A DNA stretch of 64,000 nt. It comes from Myxococcales bacterium (lineage in GTDB: Bacteria; Myxococcota_A; Polyangia; Polyangiales; Polyangiaceae). The notes under the pieces were generated by a model, which saw nothing but the letters and a program-made list of their open reading frames with translations, had not been told where the DNA came from and made no database searches. Shown here in pieces: positions 16,676 to 27,656 of the stretch (the stretch's first letter is position 1; each line of letters begins with the position of its first letter). Position numbers and translations under genes: made by a program. The DNA lies in the NCBI GenBank assembly GCA_004193285.1, contig SECP01000051.1:1-64000 (forward strand). Direction: 5' to 3'.

Positions 16676-18259
16676 CTAGGGGGTGATGTGCACCAGCGTG
16701 CCGCCCCGCAGGCTCATGGCGGCGTGCCATGTCTGCGGTACCGGCGGGCTCGTCATGTGAAACAAGGCGCGCGCGTCCAGGGGCGAGAGGTTGACGCAGC
16801 CGTGGCTGTAAGGCTGACCGAAGCTGTCGTGCCAGAACGCGGCGTGGAGCGCGAAGCCCTCTTGAAAGTACTGCACGTACGGCACGTCCCGCAGGTCGAA
16901 CTCGTCGCCTTCCGCGTCACTGTCCATGGTGACGCTGACGTGCTTCGTGTGAATCAGGAACTGGCCGCGGACGGTGGAATGCGTTTCGACGGGGTCGCCC
17001 AGACCGTCCACTCCGGTAGAGACCAGGGTCACGTATACCGGCTTTTCACCGTCGTACATCACGAGCGACTGCTGCAAGATCGAGACGTGAATCCAGCTCC
17101 GCCCGGGCCTGGCCCACCCCGGCCGGCTCTTGAACTTGTCCACCCGCACCAGCCGCTCGTTTCGGATCCAATCCCCCGCTTTCGTCTCCAGGTAGTGAAT
17201 GCCCGAGACGACGACCTCCCGGCCCGTGATCGGTACGGCCTCGCGAAAGTCCAGCTTACGAGCGATGCTCAGCCCCGTCTTCTTGGGGTCGCCGCTGTAA
17301 AGGCTGGCGTTCTGCGACCGCACGAACGCGACCGGCAGCGTGACTTGGTCGTCCAATCGAATGCCGTGGAAGCGGCTCACCTCGACCGGCTTCAGCCTAT
17401 CCAGCGGTACGAGCTGAAAGTCGGTATTGAGCGCAAAGCGGCGCCCTTCATGCTCGTACGTTCCCAGTAGCGCGAAGCCGCTGTCGGGCATCGCGCGCCC
17501 GGTCACCGGCCCTGGCTCGCGAGAGAAACCGTAGGGCAACGGCACGCTGCCTCCGCCGAGTAGCGCGCTGGGCGTCGCGACGTTCGGCACCGTCTTCCAC
17601 GCGTCGGCGGTGCGAGCCCGAAGGTGGTAGACCATGTCTTGCTCGGCGCGCTCCTGCTCCAGCTTGGTCGGGAGCTTGGAATAAAAGGGTGGCGTGGGGT
17701 AACGAGAGCGGCCGTAAACGTAGGGCAAACCGGACATGCGATCGGGGCGCAGCGTGGCGAGCTCGGTGAACGGGTTCGGCCCCTCCGTATCCAAAACCGC
17801 GGCGCTCTCCGTGCACACGAAGCCTTCCGGCTGAATGCGGTACCAGCCTCGCTTGCACCCTTCGTTTCCCACCGCTTGCGCCGACCGGCCCACCACCGCG
17901 CCGACCCGCAGGTAGCCAACCCTGTTCGCTTTGAACGAGGGGCGCGCGTAGATCATCGTCTCGCGCGCTACCGAAATGAGCGTGGGCTCCCGGTACTCGG
18001 GCTCGGGCGGCGATTCGATAAGTGGTTCGGCAACCGGCCCCGGCTCGAACACCATCTCCGGGGCTGCCGGCTCGGGGGGGAGCGGAGCTTCTGCATCTCG
18101 CTCGGCAACCGCGGGGGGCGCGCCCGGAGCCGAGGCGAAGGGCATGGCGAGGGTCGGCGTCGCCTGCTCGCGCTTGCCGGCCTGTCGAAGCTGCCCCGCC
18201 GAGCACGCCGCGCCCACGGCGCAGCCGAGGAGGACGAACGTAGCGGCGCTGCGGGCCAT
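16676..18259 (-). CDS. L,D-transpeptidase (YkuD) lipoprotein with N-terminal SH3-like domain
   Basis: A 527-residue protein. A signal peptide ends in AVGAAC (lipobox-like), followed by a Pro/Glu-rich spacer. At about 90-150 an SH3-like segment is seen (TMIYARPSFKANRVGYLRVG). The catalytic YkuD domain occupies about 370-527 (SWIHVSILQQSLVMYDG ... GFALHAAFWHD ... YSHGCVNLSPLDARALF), with the catalytic Cys in SHGCVNL and its partner His upstream. YkuD enzymes make 3-3 cross-links in peptidoglycan or attach proteins to it; they act in the periplasm. Convergent with the preceding gene with only nine bases between stops. Confidence 0.9.
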   Translation of the reverse strand: MARSAATFVLLGCAVGAACSAGQLRQAGKREQATPTLAMPFASAPGAPPAVAERDAEAPLPPEPAAPEMVFEPGPVAEPLIESPPEPEYREPTLISVARETMIYARPSFKANRVGYLRVGAVVGRSAQAVGNEGCKRGWYRIQPEGFVCTESAAVLDTEGPNPFTELATLRPDRMSGLPYVYGRSRYPTPPFYSKLPTKLEQERAEQDMVYHLRARTADAWKTVPNVATPSALLGGGSVPLPYGFSREPGPVTGRAMPDSGFALLGTYEHEGRRFALNTDFQLVPLDRLKPVEVSRFHGIRLDDQVTLPVAFVRSQNASLYSGDPKKTGLSIARKLDFREAVPITGREVVVSGIHYLETKAGDWIRNERLVRVDKFKSRPGWARPGRSWIHVSILQQSLVMYDGEKPVYVTLVSTGVDGLGDPVETHSTVRGQFLIHTKHVSVTMDSDAEGDEFDLRDVPYVQYFQEGFALHAAFWHDSFGQPYSHGCVNLSPLDARALFHMTSPPVPQTWHAAMSLRGGTLVHITP

Positions 18260-18340
18260 GTCTCGGCGTAGCGAAAGCTCGCACGTTTGGCCAAGTTTCC
18301 CGGGGGGTTACCGGCGTCGGCCGAGGCGCCGTGGTACGCT

Positions 18341-19528
18341 GTGAGCAACGTGTCGTTGGCCCCTCTCGACGCCCTCACGTCCCTCGAGCCGCTCTTCTCG
18401 GAAGAAGAACGCCTGGTGCGGGACACCGTGCGTCGCTTCATTCGTGAGCGCTACCTGCCGCGAAGCGGCGAGCTGTACGAAAAGGAAGAGTTTCCGAAAG
18501 ATCTCATCCCGGAGCTCGCCGCCATGGGCCTCCTGGGCGCCAGCATCCCCGGTTACGGTTGCGCGGGCATGGGCGCGGTCACCTACGGCCTGCTCTTGCA
18601 GGAGCTCGAATACGGGGACTCAGGCCTACGCAGCTTCGTGAGCGTGCAGGGGTCGCTGGCCATGTATGCCATCTATTCGGCTGGCACGGAGGAGCAGAAG
18701 CAGCGCTTCTTGCCGCGTATGGCGCGCGGCGAAGTCATCGGCTCGTTCGGCCTCACCGAGCCGGATAGCGGCTCGGACCCAGGGTCGATGACCACGCGCG
18801 CCCGCAAAGACGGGACGGATTACCTGCTGTCCGGCACCAAGATGTGGATCACCAACGCGCCGTTTTGCGACCTATGCGTCGTGTGGGCGAAGGTGGATGG
18901 TGGCGGCCCCGAGTCCATCCGCGGCTTCATCGTCGAGCGCGGCATGAAGGGCTTCGAAACGCCGCGTATTCGCGGCAAAATGAGCCTCCGGTCGAGTGAG
19001 ACCGGTGAGGTCGTGCTGAGCGATTGCCGCGTACCGGCGGAGAACGTTCTGGAGCACAAGCCCGGACTCGGCGCCCCGCTGCGCTGCCTCGGCCAGGCGC
19101 GCTTCGGCATCGCGTGGGGCGCGGTCGGTGCCGCCAAGGCATGCCTAGAGACGGCCGTGGATTACACGAACCAGCGCGTGCAGTTCGGGGTGCCGCTGTC
19201 GAGCAAGCAGCTCGTGCAAGAAAAACTCGTGGAATGTGCGTCCGAAATCGTGAAAGCGGACCTGCTCGCCTACCATTTTTCGCGCCTCAAGGAGCAGAAC
19301 GGCAGCGTCACGCCCGAGCAGGTGTCCCTGTGCAAGCGCAACAACGTGAGCATCTCGCTCGAGGTCGCGCGCACCTGCCGCAACCTGCTCGGAGCCAACG
19401 GCATCCTGCTCGACTACCCGGTGATCCGGCACATGCTGAACCTAGAGAGCGTGTTCACGTACGAGGGCACGCACGAGATTCATACTCTCGTCCTCGGCAA
19501 GGCGCTCACCGGTAAGAGCGCCTTTTGA
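18341..19528 (+). CDS. gcdH: Glutaryl-CoA dehydrogenase (acyl-CoA dehydrogenase family)
   Basis: Oxidises and decarboxylates glutaryl-CoA to crotonyl-CoA in lysine/tryptophan catabolism, FAD-dependent. The order and wording of conserved blocks follow GCDH rather than other acyl-CoA dehydrogenases: GYGCAGMGAVTYGLLLQELE, GSFGLTEPDSGSDP, GTKMWITNAPFCDLCVVWAK, RCLGQARFGIAWG, VQFGVPLSSKQLVQEKL, SLCKRNN and TYEGTHEIHTLVLGKALTG, which contains the catalytic Glu. The Arg that contacts the substrate carboxylate in GCDH cannot be verified by eye. The frame is open back to a TTG at 18287; GTG 18341 (395 residues) or GTG 18350 fits the family length better. Divergent from the L,D-transpeptidase. Confidence 0.85.
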   Translation: MSNVSLAPLDALTSLEPLFSEEERLVRDTVRRFIRERYLPRSGELYEKEEFPKDLIPELAAMGLLGASIPGYGCAGMGAVTYGLLLQELEYGDSGLRSFVSVQGSLAMYAIYSAGTEEQKQRFLPRMARGEVIGSFGLTEPDSGSDPGSMTTRARKDGTDYLLSGTKMWITNAPFCDLCVVWAKVDGGGPESIRGFIVERGMKGFETPRIRGKMSLRSSETGEVVLSDCRVPAENVLEHKPGLGAPLRCLGQARFGIAWGAVGAAKACLETAVDYTNQRVQFGVPLSSKQLVQEKLVECASEIVKADLLAYHFSRLKEQNGSVTPEQVSLCKRNNVSISLEVARTCRNLLGANGILLDYPVIRHMLNLESVFTYEGTHEIHTLVLGKALTGKSAF

Positions 19529-19548
19529 GGTCTGGCCACCTTCGGAAT

Positions 19549-20322
19549 TCAGAACGTTCCCACCGCTCCGATGCCGTACGCGCCCGGCGCGAGCGTGGTC
19601 GGTAGCAGGGTCACGGTTACGTCCTGCCTCACCAAACGCTGGCGCGGGAACAAGAAGCCGGCCGCGAACATGGCTGCACCGGCTGATTGCACCAAACCGT
19701 CGAACACCAGAACGGCGCGGAGCCCGGCGCGGCTCTCTTCGCAAAGGACGCTGTCCGTGCCGCACGAGCGATCGGACGCGCCGCCCGCGAGCAGCATCAA
19801 CCAGGGGCCAATGCCGGGCACGATGAGGTAGCCGCTCTTGTTCTCGAAGTCCGCGCCCGTCGCCGCGGTCAGGCTGATCACCCACGGAATGCCGGTGACG
19901 ATCGAGCCGGCGATGATCAAGCCGCGACGTTTTTGCTCGCGCAGCCGGTAGCCGGGGGGAATCGGATCGCCCTCCTCGTACGGCAGCTCCATGCCGGGCG
20001 GCAGCGCTCCCCGACGCTGCGGGTACTGCACCTCGTACTTGGTGCTCTCCTGAGGCTCATCCTCCTTGACCAGCTTGTAGCCGGGCGGCACCGCGGTCGC
20101 AGGTGCCGGTGCCGGTGCGGCAACCGGCGCGGGCGCCGCAACCGGAGCCGGAGGAGCGACCGCGCCGGGGCCAGTAGGCTGCGCCGGAGCGACAGCGGGG
20201 CTGGTGGGCCTGACCGGCACAGGGGCTGTGCCGGTTTGCGGCGCTGACTGGGCCGCAGCGGCCTGGCTCACGCACAGACCTAGGGCCACGATTACGGAAT
20301 TTACCTTCAATCGGCGCATCAT
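19549..20322 (-). CDS. Secreted/membrane protein with Pro/Ala-rich linker, function unknown
   Basis: A 257-residue protein starting at the ATG preceded by GGAGGGT; the frame is open further upstream but that region lacks a signal peptide. Residues 1-25 form a signal peptide ending AAAAQS. Then comes a 55-residue Pro/Ala/Val linker, a segment with two PPGYKL/PPGYRL-type motifs, and two or three hydrophobic helices (RRGLIIAGSIVTGIPWVISL, GYLIVPGIGPWLMLLAGG, GLVQSAGAAMFAAGFLFP). Proteins of this build are frequent in myxobacteria and carry no assigned role. Tail-to-tail with gcdH, 20 bp apart. Confidence 0.6.
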   Translation of the reverse strand: MMRRLKVNSVIVALGLCVSQAAAAQSAPQTGTAPVPVRPTSPAVAPAQPTGPGAVAPPAPVAAPAPVAAPAPAPATAVPPGYKLVKEDEPQESTKYEVQYPQRRGALPPGMELPYEEGDPIPPGYRLREQKRRGLIIAGSIVTGIPWVISLTAATGADFENKSGYLIVPGIGPWLMLLAGGASDRSCGTDSVLCEESRAGLRAVLVFDGLVQSAGAAMFAAGFLFPRQRLVRQDVTVTLLPTTLAPGAYGIGAVGTF

Positions 20323-20475
20323 ACTGAGTCTACCCTCCGTCCGAAGGAGGACATAGCAACCTGCATGCCGCGTCCGGGGCGCCCGCAGTGCGGCCTTTTT
20401 TTCGCGCTCTGGCCCTGGCCGGGCGGTAGACACCACGGCATTCGAGTCGCGGTGCGACCACGCTAGTCTCGAGCC

Positions 20476-21444
20476 ATGCGCACGCACCTCACCGAAGCCT
20501 GGCACCTCAAGGTGCCAATCATCGGCGCACCGATGTCCCCTCAAGCAGGTCCAGACCTGGCCTGCGCCATCTCACGAGCCGGAGGCCTCGGCATGTTGGG
20601 CGTCGCCTTCGCGCAGCCCGCCGCGCGCTTGCTCGAGGAAGCCGCCGCCTGCTCCGAGCAGGGCGTCCGTTTCGGCATCGGGCTCATGAGCTGGGCCGCG
20701 GCGCAGAGGCCGGAGTTGCTCGACGCGGCCATCCGCGCCCAGCCGTTTCTGATCGCGCTTTCCTTCGGGGACATCAGCGCTCAGGCCGCGCGCGTGCGCG
20801 GAGCCGGCATCGAGCTCGCAGCGCAGGTTCAAGATCTACGGAGCGCGCTCGCTGCCGAAGAAGCGGGCGCCACCCTGCTGGTCGCGCAGGGAACCGAAGC
20901 GGGAGGTCACACCGGCGCGGTCGGAACGCTCCCGCTGCTGCAGGAGGTGCTGGAAGCGGTCCGCGTCCCGGTCGTCGCGGCCGGCGGCGTCGGAACCGGG
21001 CGCGGGCTCGCGGCGGTACTCGCCGCCGGTGCGGCCGGAGCCTGGATCGGGACGCGGTTTCTGGTCGCAGAGGAGGCTCGCAATACCGAGAGGGCGCGGC
21101 AGCGAGTGATGACGGCCGGAGCCTCCGACACGGTGCTCACGTCGGTCTTCGATGCCGTTCAAAGCATTCCTTGGCCTCCGCAGTACCTGGGCCGCGCCCT
21201 CAGAAATTCTTTCACGGACGCTTGGCACGGCAAGGAGGCCGAGCTCGGCGCGGATGAGGCGGCCAAAGCACGCTTCGGTGCCGCGCGGCAGAAGGACGAC
21301 TACGACACCGCTCACATCTACGCCGGCCAAGCCGTGGGGCTCGCCAACCGCCTTCAACCAGCGGCTGCGATCGTCGCGGAGCTCGCGCGCGGCGCTGAAG
21401 AGCGACTCGCGGCGCTGTGCGCGGCTCAGAGCGCGTCGGGCTGA
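20476..21444 (+). CDS. Nitronate monooxygenase family protein (2-nitropropane dioxygenase-like)
   Basis: A 322-residue FMN-dependent TIM-barrel protein. Family blocks: PIIGAPMSPQAGPDLACAIS, AGGLGMLG, QGTEAGGHTG (substrate/FMN pocket, contains the His seen in nitronate monooxygenases) and VVAAGGVGTGRGLAAVLAAG followed by AWIGTRFLVAEEA (FMN phosphate binding). The enzymes oxidise alkyl nitronates, probably for detoxification of propionate-3-nitronate; some relatives have other roles. Divergent from the preceding small protein with 153 bp between, so it has its own promoter region. Its 3' end overlaps the convergent lipoprotein gene by 19 bp. Confidence 0.82.
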   Translation: MRTHLTEAWHLKVPIIGAPMSPQAGPDLACAISRAGGLGMLGVAFAQPAARLLEEAAACSEQGVRFGIGLMSWAAAQRPELLDAAIRAQPFLIALSFGDISAQAARVRGAGIELAAQVQDLRSALAAEEAGATLLVAQGTEAGGHTGAVGTLPLLQEVLEAVRVPVVAAGGVGTGRGLAAVLAAGAAGAWIGTRFLVAEEARNTERARQRVMTAGASDTVLTSVFDAVQSIPWPPQYLGRALRNSFTDAWHGKEAELGADEAAKARFGAARQKDDYDTAHIYAGQAVGLANRLQPAAAIVAELARGAEERLAALCAAQSASG

Positions 21445-21746
21445 GGCATGCCGTTCGGCACGGGTGGCGAGGCCAGCCCAGGCGCTTCGGTCGCGGGAGG
21501 CGCCTTGTTCATGCTCGTCGGCACGACCGCTTCGCTCGTCTTGGGAGGCGCCCAAGGACTGGGCTGCTCACTCAGCGCCTGCTTTAGATCCGCAGCTTTC
21601 TGGGCTGGCTCGGCAGGCGGAGCCGCCGAGGCTTGGGGGCGCACCCAGCTGGAGTCGTCGGCGGTGTGCGACGGCGGTTGCCGGCTGCACGCGACCAAGC
21701 CAGCCGCACCGAACATGCCGATAAGGAGGGCAAGGTAACGTTTCAT
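21426..21746 (-). CDS. Small putative lipoprotein, function unknown
   Basis: A 106-residue protein from ATG 21746 (MKRYLALLIGMFG). Signal peptide with lipobox-like AGLVAC, then about 80 residues rich in Pro, Ala and Ser with no recognisable domain. A TTG 18 bases upstream is a poorer start. Its 3' end overlaps the nitronate monooxygenase gene by 19 bp on the opposite strand. Codon use and the clear lipobox support it as real. Confidence 0.6.
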   Translation of the reverse strand: MKRYLALLIGMFGAAGLVACSRQPPSHTADDSSWVRPQASAAPPAEPAQKAADLKQALSEQPSPWAPPKTSEAVVPTSMNKAPPATEAPGLASPPVPNGMPQPDAL

Positions 21747-21956
21747 GCTCTCACTCGAGAGCAAGCGTCATGCCGAAGCCAGTTGGGCCAGTAGCCGCGC
21801 AAAAGCGCGGTACGAGCGCGGCCCTTTGGCCAGCTCCGTGGCGTTCTAGTGATGACAAAGCGGATTGCCATTCGCCGCGACGCGGCGGCGGGGGCGGCGG
21901 GCCACGGGCGCGTTACCCTCGCGAAGTGACGCGCACGAGGTATAAGGCGCGGCGGA

Positions 21957-23356
<1,400 letters not shown>

Positions 23357-23360
<4 letters not shown>

Positions 23361-24829
23361 AGCTCCGATTCGCAGCCTCCCTCCTCGCCTTGCGCGCGCT
23401 CGTCGCGGCCACGCCCGCCTATGCGGCCCCGGAAGATGCCGCTCGCACGGAGGCGCGAGAGCGCTTCGACCGCGGTCTTACCCTGTTCAATCAGGGCGAC
23501 AATCAGGGCGCGCTCGCCGAGTTCCAGCGGGCGTACCAGCTCACCGGCAACAGCACGGTCCTCTACAATATCGCGCGCGTCCAAGCCGCCGCAGGAGAAC
23601 CGGTCGCGGCGCTGGCCACCCTCGAGCAGCTGGCCGCGAGCGCGAAAGAGCTCAGCCCCGCACGCAGGTCCCAGGTCGAGGCATTGCAGAGGGAACAAGC
23701 GCAGCGCGTCGGCGAGGTGCTGGTTCGCACCGCAGCCCCGAGCGGCGCTCGGGTGGAGATCGACGGAACCGACGCAGGGCCGCTGAAGGCGGACCAGGTG
23801 CTGCGCCTGAGCGCAGGCCGCCACGTGGTCGGCGTGCTCGCGGTGGGCTTTCACCCACTCCGAAAAGCGGTTTTGGTCGCCGGCCAGGAGCAAAAATCGG
23901 TCGATTTCGAGCTAGAGCCCCTCGCCGGAGCGCTCGGTCGGGTGCGGCTTCAGGTCGAACCGCTAGACGTCGCGGTACGGCTGGATGGTCAGGAGCTGGG
24001 CAAGACTCCCCACCTGGTGGAGCTCGCAGTCTCGCCGGGCAAGCACCAGCTGGAGCTGATGCGCTCCGGCTACCGCGGCGTGGCGCGAGAGATAGTCGTG
24101 CCCGAGGCGGGGGCGCTCGAGGTCAGTGAAACGCTCGTGTTCGATGGCGTGAGCCGGCAAGGCCACGACGGGCGGCTCAGCGTGCGAGCCAGCGAGGACT
24201 CTGCGGTCGTCTTCGTGGACGGCGTGGTTCAAAGCGAAGCGCTGCGGGGCGTGAGCTTGCCGGAAGGTGCGCACCGGCTGCGGGTCGAGCGCGACGGCTT
24301 CGTCCCCAGTGAGCGCGCCATCGTCGTGCCACGCGGCTCCGAAGCGGTCATCGAGGTCGCCCTCGCTCCGACCGCCGCTTACCGCGCGGATTACGCCGCG
24401 AGCGCCTCCTCGCGCCGCACTTGGGCTTTGGGTCTCGGGGTCGGCGGGGCGGTGCTGGCCGGCGCTTCGGCGGGCTTCTTGGGTTGGAATGGGGGCAAGA
24501 TTGCAGACGCGCAGCAGGCCTTCGACGCCGCCTATGCCGAAGCGCAGCCGGAGTGCTCGCCCAATCGGACCGCGGAGTGCGAGCCGCTCTCCGAGATCGC
24601 CGCGATCCGCGAGGAAGATTTGAGCAAGAAGAAAGACCGCCAGGTGTTCGGCTGGGTGGGAGTCGGAGTCGGAGCGGCGGCGCTGGGAACCGGGGTCGTG
24701 CTCTGGCTGACGGGCAAAGACCCGCATCGCTACGACCCCGCTCCGGAGAGCGACGTGTTCGGCTCTCTTCGACTATCGCCCTGGTTTTCACCGAACAGCG
24801 CCGGTTTCTCACTCGGAAAGGCGCTCTGA
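23357..24829 (+). CDS. TPR/PEGA-domain envelope protein coupled to the kinase
   Basis: A 490-residue protein starting in the ATGA overlap with the kinase gene; upstream open frame belongs to the kinase region in another frame. Signal peptide (1-26, ending PAYAAPE). A TPR-like pair at about 35-100 (FDRGLTLFNQGDNQGALAEF, NSTVLYNIARVQAAAGEPVA) is followed by three PEGA-type beta modules: VRTAAPSGARVEIDGTDAG, LQVEPLDVAVRLDGQELGK and VRASEDSAVVFVDGVVQ. Two C-terminal hydrophobic helices flank a loop with a Cys pair (about C400 and C408). PEGA proteins are thought to work at the cell surface or in the periplasm. The overlap with the kinase suggests a signalling partner. Confidence 0.82.
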
Positions 24830-24833
24830 GAAG

Positions 24834-25850
24834 ATGAGCCTGCAGTCGCTGGCGCGCGCGTTGATCCGCGACACGGCGACGCTGGTCGCCGCGGTCGCGA
24901 CGCACAGCGGGGCACGCATGCCGCTCGGGCCGCTGGCAGATCGCTTCTTCCACGGCGTGGCCACCGAGCTACACGGCAAGCAGATCCGACGACGCGTGGC
25001 CGCCGACATGTTCGGCCTGGTGCCGCGGGCCTACTTGCGCAAGGTGCGGCGCGCCGAAGAGAGCGTCACCGAGCACGGCTACTCGCTCTGGCAAGCCGTT
25101 TACGAGCACATCGCCCAAAGCGCCAACGGGGTGGAAATTGCCGCGCTCACCCGGCGCTTCCACCGTGATGACGAGGGCGTGCTGCGCGGGGTGCTCAGCG
25201 ACCTGCGCGAGAGCGGCCTCGTGGACGTCGTGACGCGCGCGGGCGACAGCCGCTACGTCGCCTCGAGCGGCGCGGAGCTCGGCGCGCGGGTGGCGGAGCG
25301 ACGCGCCCCCAGCGACGAGCTCGTGTGGGCCGTCATTTACCGAGAAGGCCCGCTCTACCGCGAGGCGCTGCAGCAAGTCGTGGGCCTGCCCGACGCCGAG
25401 CTGACCGACGCGCTCACGCGCCTCAAGGAAGCGGGCCGCATCTACGAGCGACCCAAGCGCGATCGCCTGCTCCTCGGCTCGACGAGCACGGTGCCGGATC
25501 TGGAAGCGCCGGAGCGTTGGGAGGCGGTAGTTTTCGAGCACTACCACGCCGTAGTGCGCGCCCTGGCGACCTCGCTCGCGGCGCCGACTGCGGAGAACAA
25601 CGCCACCGCGACCGTGACCTTCAACGTGTGGCCCGGCCACCCCATGGCCATGGAAGCCGAGAAGCTGTTTCACCGCCTTCGAACGGAGGCAACCGCGCTC
25701 GCGGCGCGCATCGACGCCCACAACGCCGGGCGCGCCGCCGATAGCCGCGCGCGCGTCATGCTGTACCTCGGCCTGTGCGAGGACAAGCCGCGCGTCGTCG
25801 AGTCCCCTTCCACGCTTTCGCCTGCGACTTTCCACGATCCGGACGACTGA
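24834..25850 (+). CDS. Protein of unknown function with winged-helix-like segments
   Basis: A 338-residue soluble protein, third gene of the kinase/PEGA operon (4-bp gap). The N-terminus has GPLADRFFHGVATELHGKQ. Two regions look like helix-turn-helix or winged-helix modules (EIAALTRRFHRDDEGVLRGV, then GLPDAELTDALTRLKEAGRI). The C-terminal part (VTFNVWPGHPMAMEAEKLFH) resembles nothing I can name. No signal peptide or membrane helix. A DNA-binding or protein-adaptor role downstream of the kinase is possible but unproven. The strong hairpin at 25874 closes the operon. Confidence 0.7.
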   Translation: MSLQSLARALIRDTATLVAAVATHSGARMPLGPLADRFFHGVATELHGKQIRRRVAADMFGLVPRAYLRKVRRAEESVTEHGYSLWQAVYEHIAQSANGVEIAALTRRFHRDDEGVLRGVLSDLRESGLVDVVTRAGDSRYVASSGAELGARVAERRAPSDELVWAVIYREGPLYREALQQVVGLPDAELTDALTRLKEAGRIYERPKRDRLLLGSTSTVPDLEAPERWEAVVFEHYHAVVRALATSLAAPTAENNATATVTFNVWPGHPMAMEAEKLFHRLRTEATALAARIDAHNAGRAADSRARVMLYLGLCEDKPRVVESPSTLSPATFHDPDD

Positions 25851-25873
25851 TCCCCCCTCAGCTTAGCCAGATC

Positions 25874-25915
25874 GGCGCGCCCCGGGAGTGACTTTGAGGT
25901 CACTCCCCGCGCGCC
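25874..25915 (+). terminator. Strong two-tier hairpin terminator
   Basis: Outer stem GGCGCGC (25874-25880) with GCGCGCC (25909-25915), inner perfect stem GGGAGTGAC (25884-25892) with GTCACTCCC (25899-25907), loop TTTGAG. It lies between the kinase operon and the three-lipoprotein operon, 24 bases after the stop. Only a weak T run follows. Confidence 0.7.
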
Positions 25916-25957
25916 TTCCAACCTTCGAAATTGCTCGCCCGACGCCCGAGATACCCC

Positions 25958-27655
25958 ATGAAACGCGCTTTGCTTCGCTCTTTGGCCGCCCTTTCCCCGC
26001 TGCTCGCGGCCCTCGCCTGCGACTCCAACGTCGATGAAAAGATCGCCCTCGCCCGGCTGGCCCAGTCCTGCTTGGTGAACAGCGACTGTGGCTCTCCGCT
26101 CGTGTGCGCCTTCGAGGCCTGCCACGCCGAGTGCGAATCCTCTCGGGATTGCGACGCGGGCGCTCGCTGCGTCGCGGCGGCGCGGCCCTACAAAGTGTGC
26201 CAGCTGGAGGAAGAGCGCGCCTGCGAGCGCAGCTCGGACTGCGCCGAGGGTCTGGTGTGCGGGGTGGACGGCGAGTGCCGCGACCGTTGCTTGACCCCCA
26301 GCGACTGCGTCGAAGGCCAGGAGTGCGTTTCCGGCACCTGCGCGGATACGAACGAGCTAGACGAAGGGGGCCAGCTCACCCCTGCTCCGGGCAAGGATTT
26401 CGGGGCCGAGGGCGCGCCCTGCGTCTACGTGTCGGACTGCTCCGGCGCGCTCTTGTGCCGCGGCCAGGCGTGCCTACCGCAATGCCGCGCGGATCGTGAT
26501 TGCGACGCGGGCCAGGTCTGCGAAGACACGCGCTGCGTCGATGACGGCAATCAGCCGCTCGCCTGCTCGTACAACTCGGAGTGCGAGACCGAGCGCGGTG
26601 AACGGTGCCTGGGCGGCGGCTGCCGCTGCATGTGCGTGGAAGATCGCGACTGCACGGGGGGGCGAACCTGCGACGGCTGCGGCTGCGTCGCGGAGAAAGG
26701 CTCCTGCGACTACGACTCGGATTGCGAGAAAGACGGCCTCACTTGCCGGGACGGCGCGTGCGTCTGCGCATGCCAGGCGGACTCGGACTGCGCGGCGGGT
26801 AAGGCCTGCGACGGCTGCGGCTGCGTGCCGGCGGACACGGTCGTGAGCGGCGTCGTCCGCGGCACCGTCTCCATCGAAAGCTCTCTGCAACTGCCGCGCT
26901 ACCGCGGCGTCACCGAGATTTACGGCGACCTCTACGTCAACGGTAGCTTCATCGAGGACCTGGGGGACACCTTCGCCGAGCTTCGCTCGGTGCAGGGGCG
27001 CATCATCTTCGGCGGCAACGAATTGCTGGAGGCAATCAGCTTTCCGAAGCTGGAGGCCAGCCCGTGGTTTATCGTCGATAACGCAACCCGGCTCAAGACC
27101 CTCGAGCTACCGCTGCTCCGCGAGAGCGCGCTGTCGCTCTGGTCGCTGCCGTCTTTGGAGCGCCTGGACCTCTCGGGTTTCGAAAAGGGTAGCTTCACTG
27201 CGGACCGTCTCGGACACCTCTCGGAGCTCGAGCTGAACGCGACGGAGCTCTCGTACTTCCAAGTCAACGAAGCGCTCGAGCTCGAGCGGATCTCGCTGCC
27301 GCGGCTCACCAAGGTCGTGGGCGGCTTCTACGTTGATTCCGCGTCACCGGGCAAGCTCACCACGCTCAGCGCGCCCCAGCTCGAGTTGCTCGGAGACCAG
27401 GAAAACACGGTCTACTTCGTGATCACCGGCACCCAGCTGACCAGCCTCGCGGGCCTGGGAGCACCGAACTGGCAGGTGGACGCGGCGAGCCTCGAGCTCA
27501 CCGACAACCCCCTCCTCGGAACGTGCGCCGTGAAGGCGTTTACGGACCGCTTCCTCCCCGACGGCGCGCCGCCTTACACGCCTGTCATCGCTCGGAACTT
27601 GGACGATTGCAGCGGCGCTTGCAACGCGGTCGCCGAAACCTGCGCGGGGGGCTGA
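25958..27655 (+). CDS. Cys-rich lipoprotein with receptor-L-like C-terminal domain, paralogue 1
   Basis: A 565-residue protein from ATG 25958 (a TTG 27 bases upstream is in frame). Signal peptide with C21 as a probable lipid site (LLAALAC). Residues about 22-300 carry many Cys modules of the type S-D-C-x-x-G-x-x-C (CLVNSDCGSPLVC, SRDCDAG, SSDCAEGLVC), ending in CDGCGCVPAD. From about 305 the protein becomes Cys-poor and shows LRR/receptor-L-like strand repeats (YGDLYVNGSF, LKTLELPLL, LERLDLSGFEKG, LERISLPRLTKV). It closes with a short Cys tail. First of three adjacent paralogues sharing the same build. Extracellular recognition or adhesion is an inference from the domains. Confidence 0.8.
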   Translation: MKRALLRSLAALSPLLAALACDSNVDEKIALARLAQSCLVNSDCGSPLVCAFEACHAECESSRDCDAGARCVAAARPYKVCQLEEERACERSSDCAEGLVCGVDGECRDRCLTPSDCVEGQECVSGTCADTNELDEGGQLTPAPGKDFGAEGAPCVYVSDCSGALLCRGQACLPQCRADRDCDAGQVCEDTRCVDDGNQPLACSYNSECETERGERCLGGGCRCMCVEDRDCTGGRTCDGCGCVAEKGSCDYDSDCEKDGLTCRDGACVCACQADSDCAAGKACDGCGCVPADTVVSGVVRGTVSIESSLQLPRYRGVTEIYGDLYVNGSFIEDLGDTFAELRSVQGRIIFGGNELLEAISFPKLEASPWFIVDNATRLKTLELPLLRESALSLWSLPSLERLDLSGFEKGSFTADRLGHLSELELNATELSYFQVNEALELERISLPRLTKVVGGFYVDSASPGKLTTLSAPQLELLGDQENTVYFVITGTQLTSLAGLGAPNWQVDAASLELTDNPLLGTCAVKAFTDRFLPDGAPPYTPVIARNLDDCSGACNAVAETCAGG

Positions 27656-27656
27656 C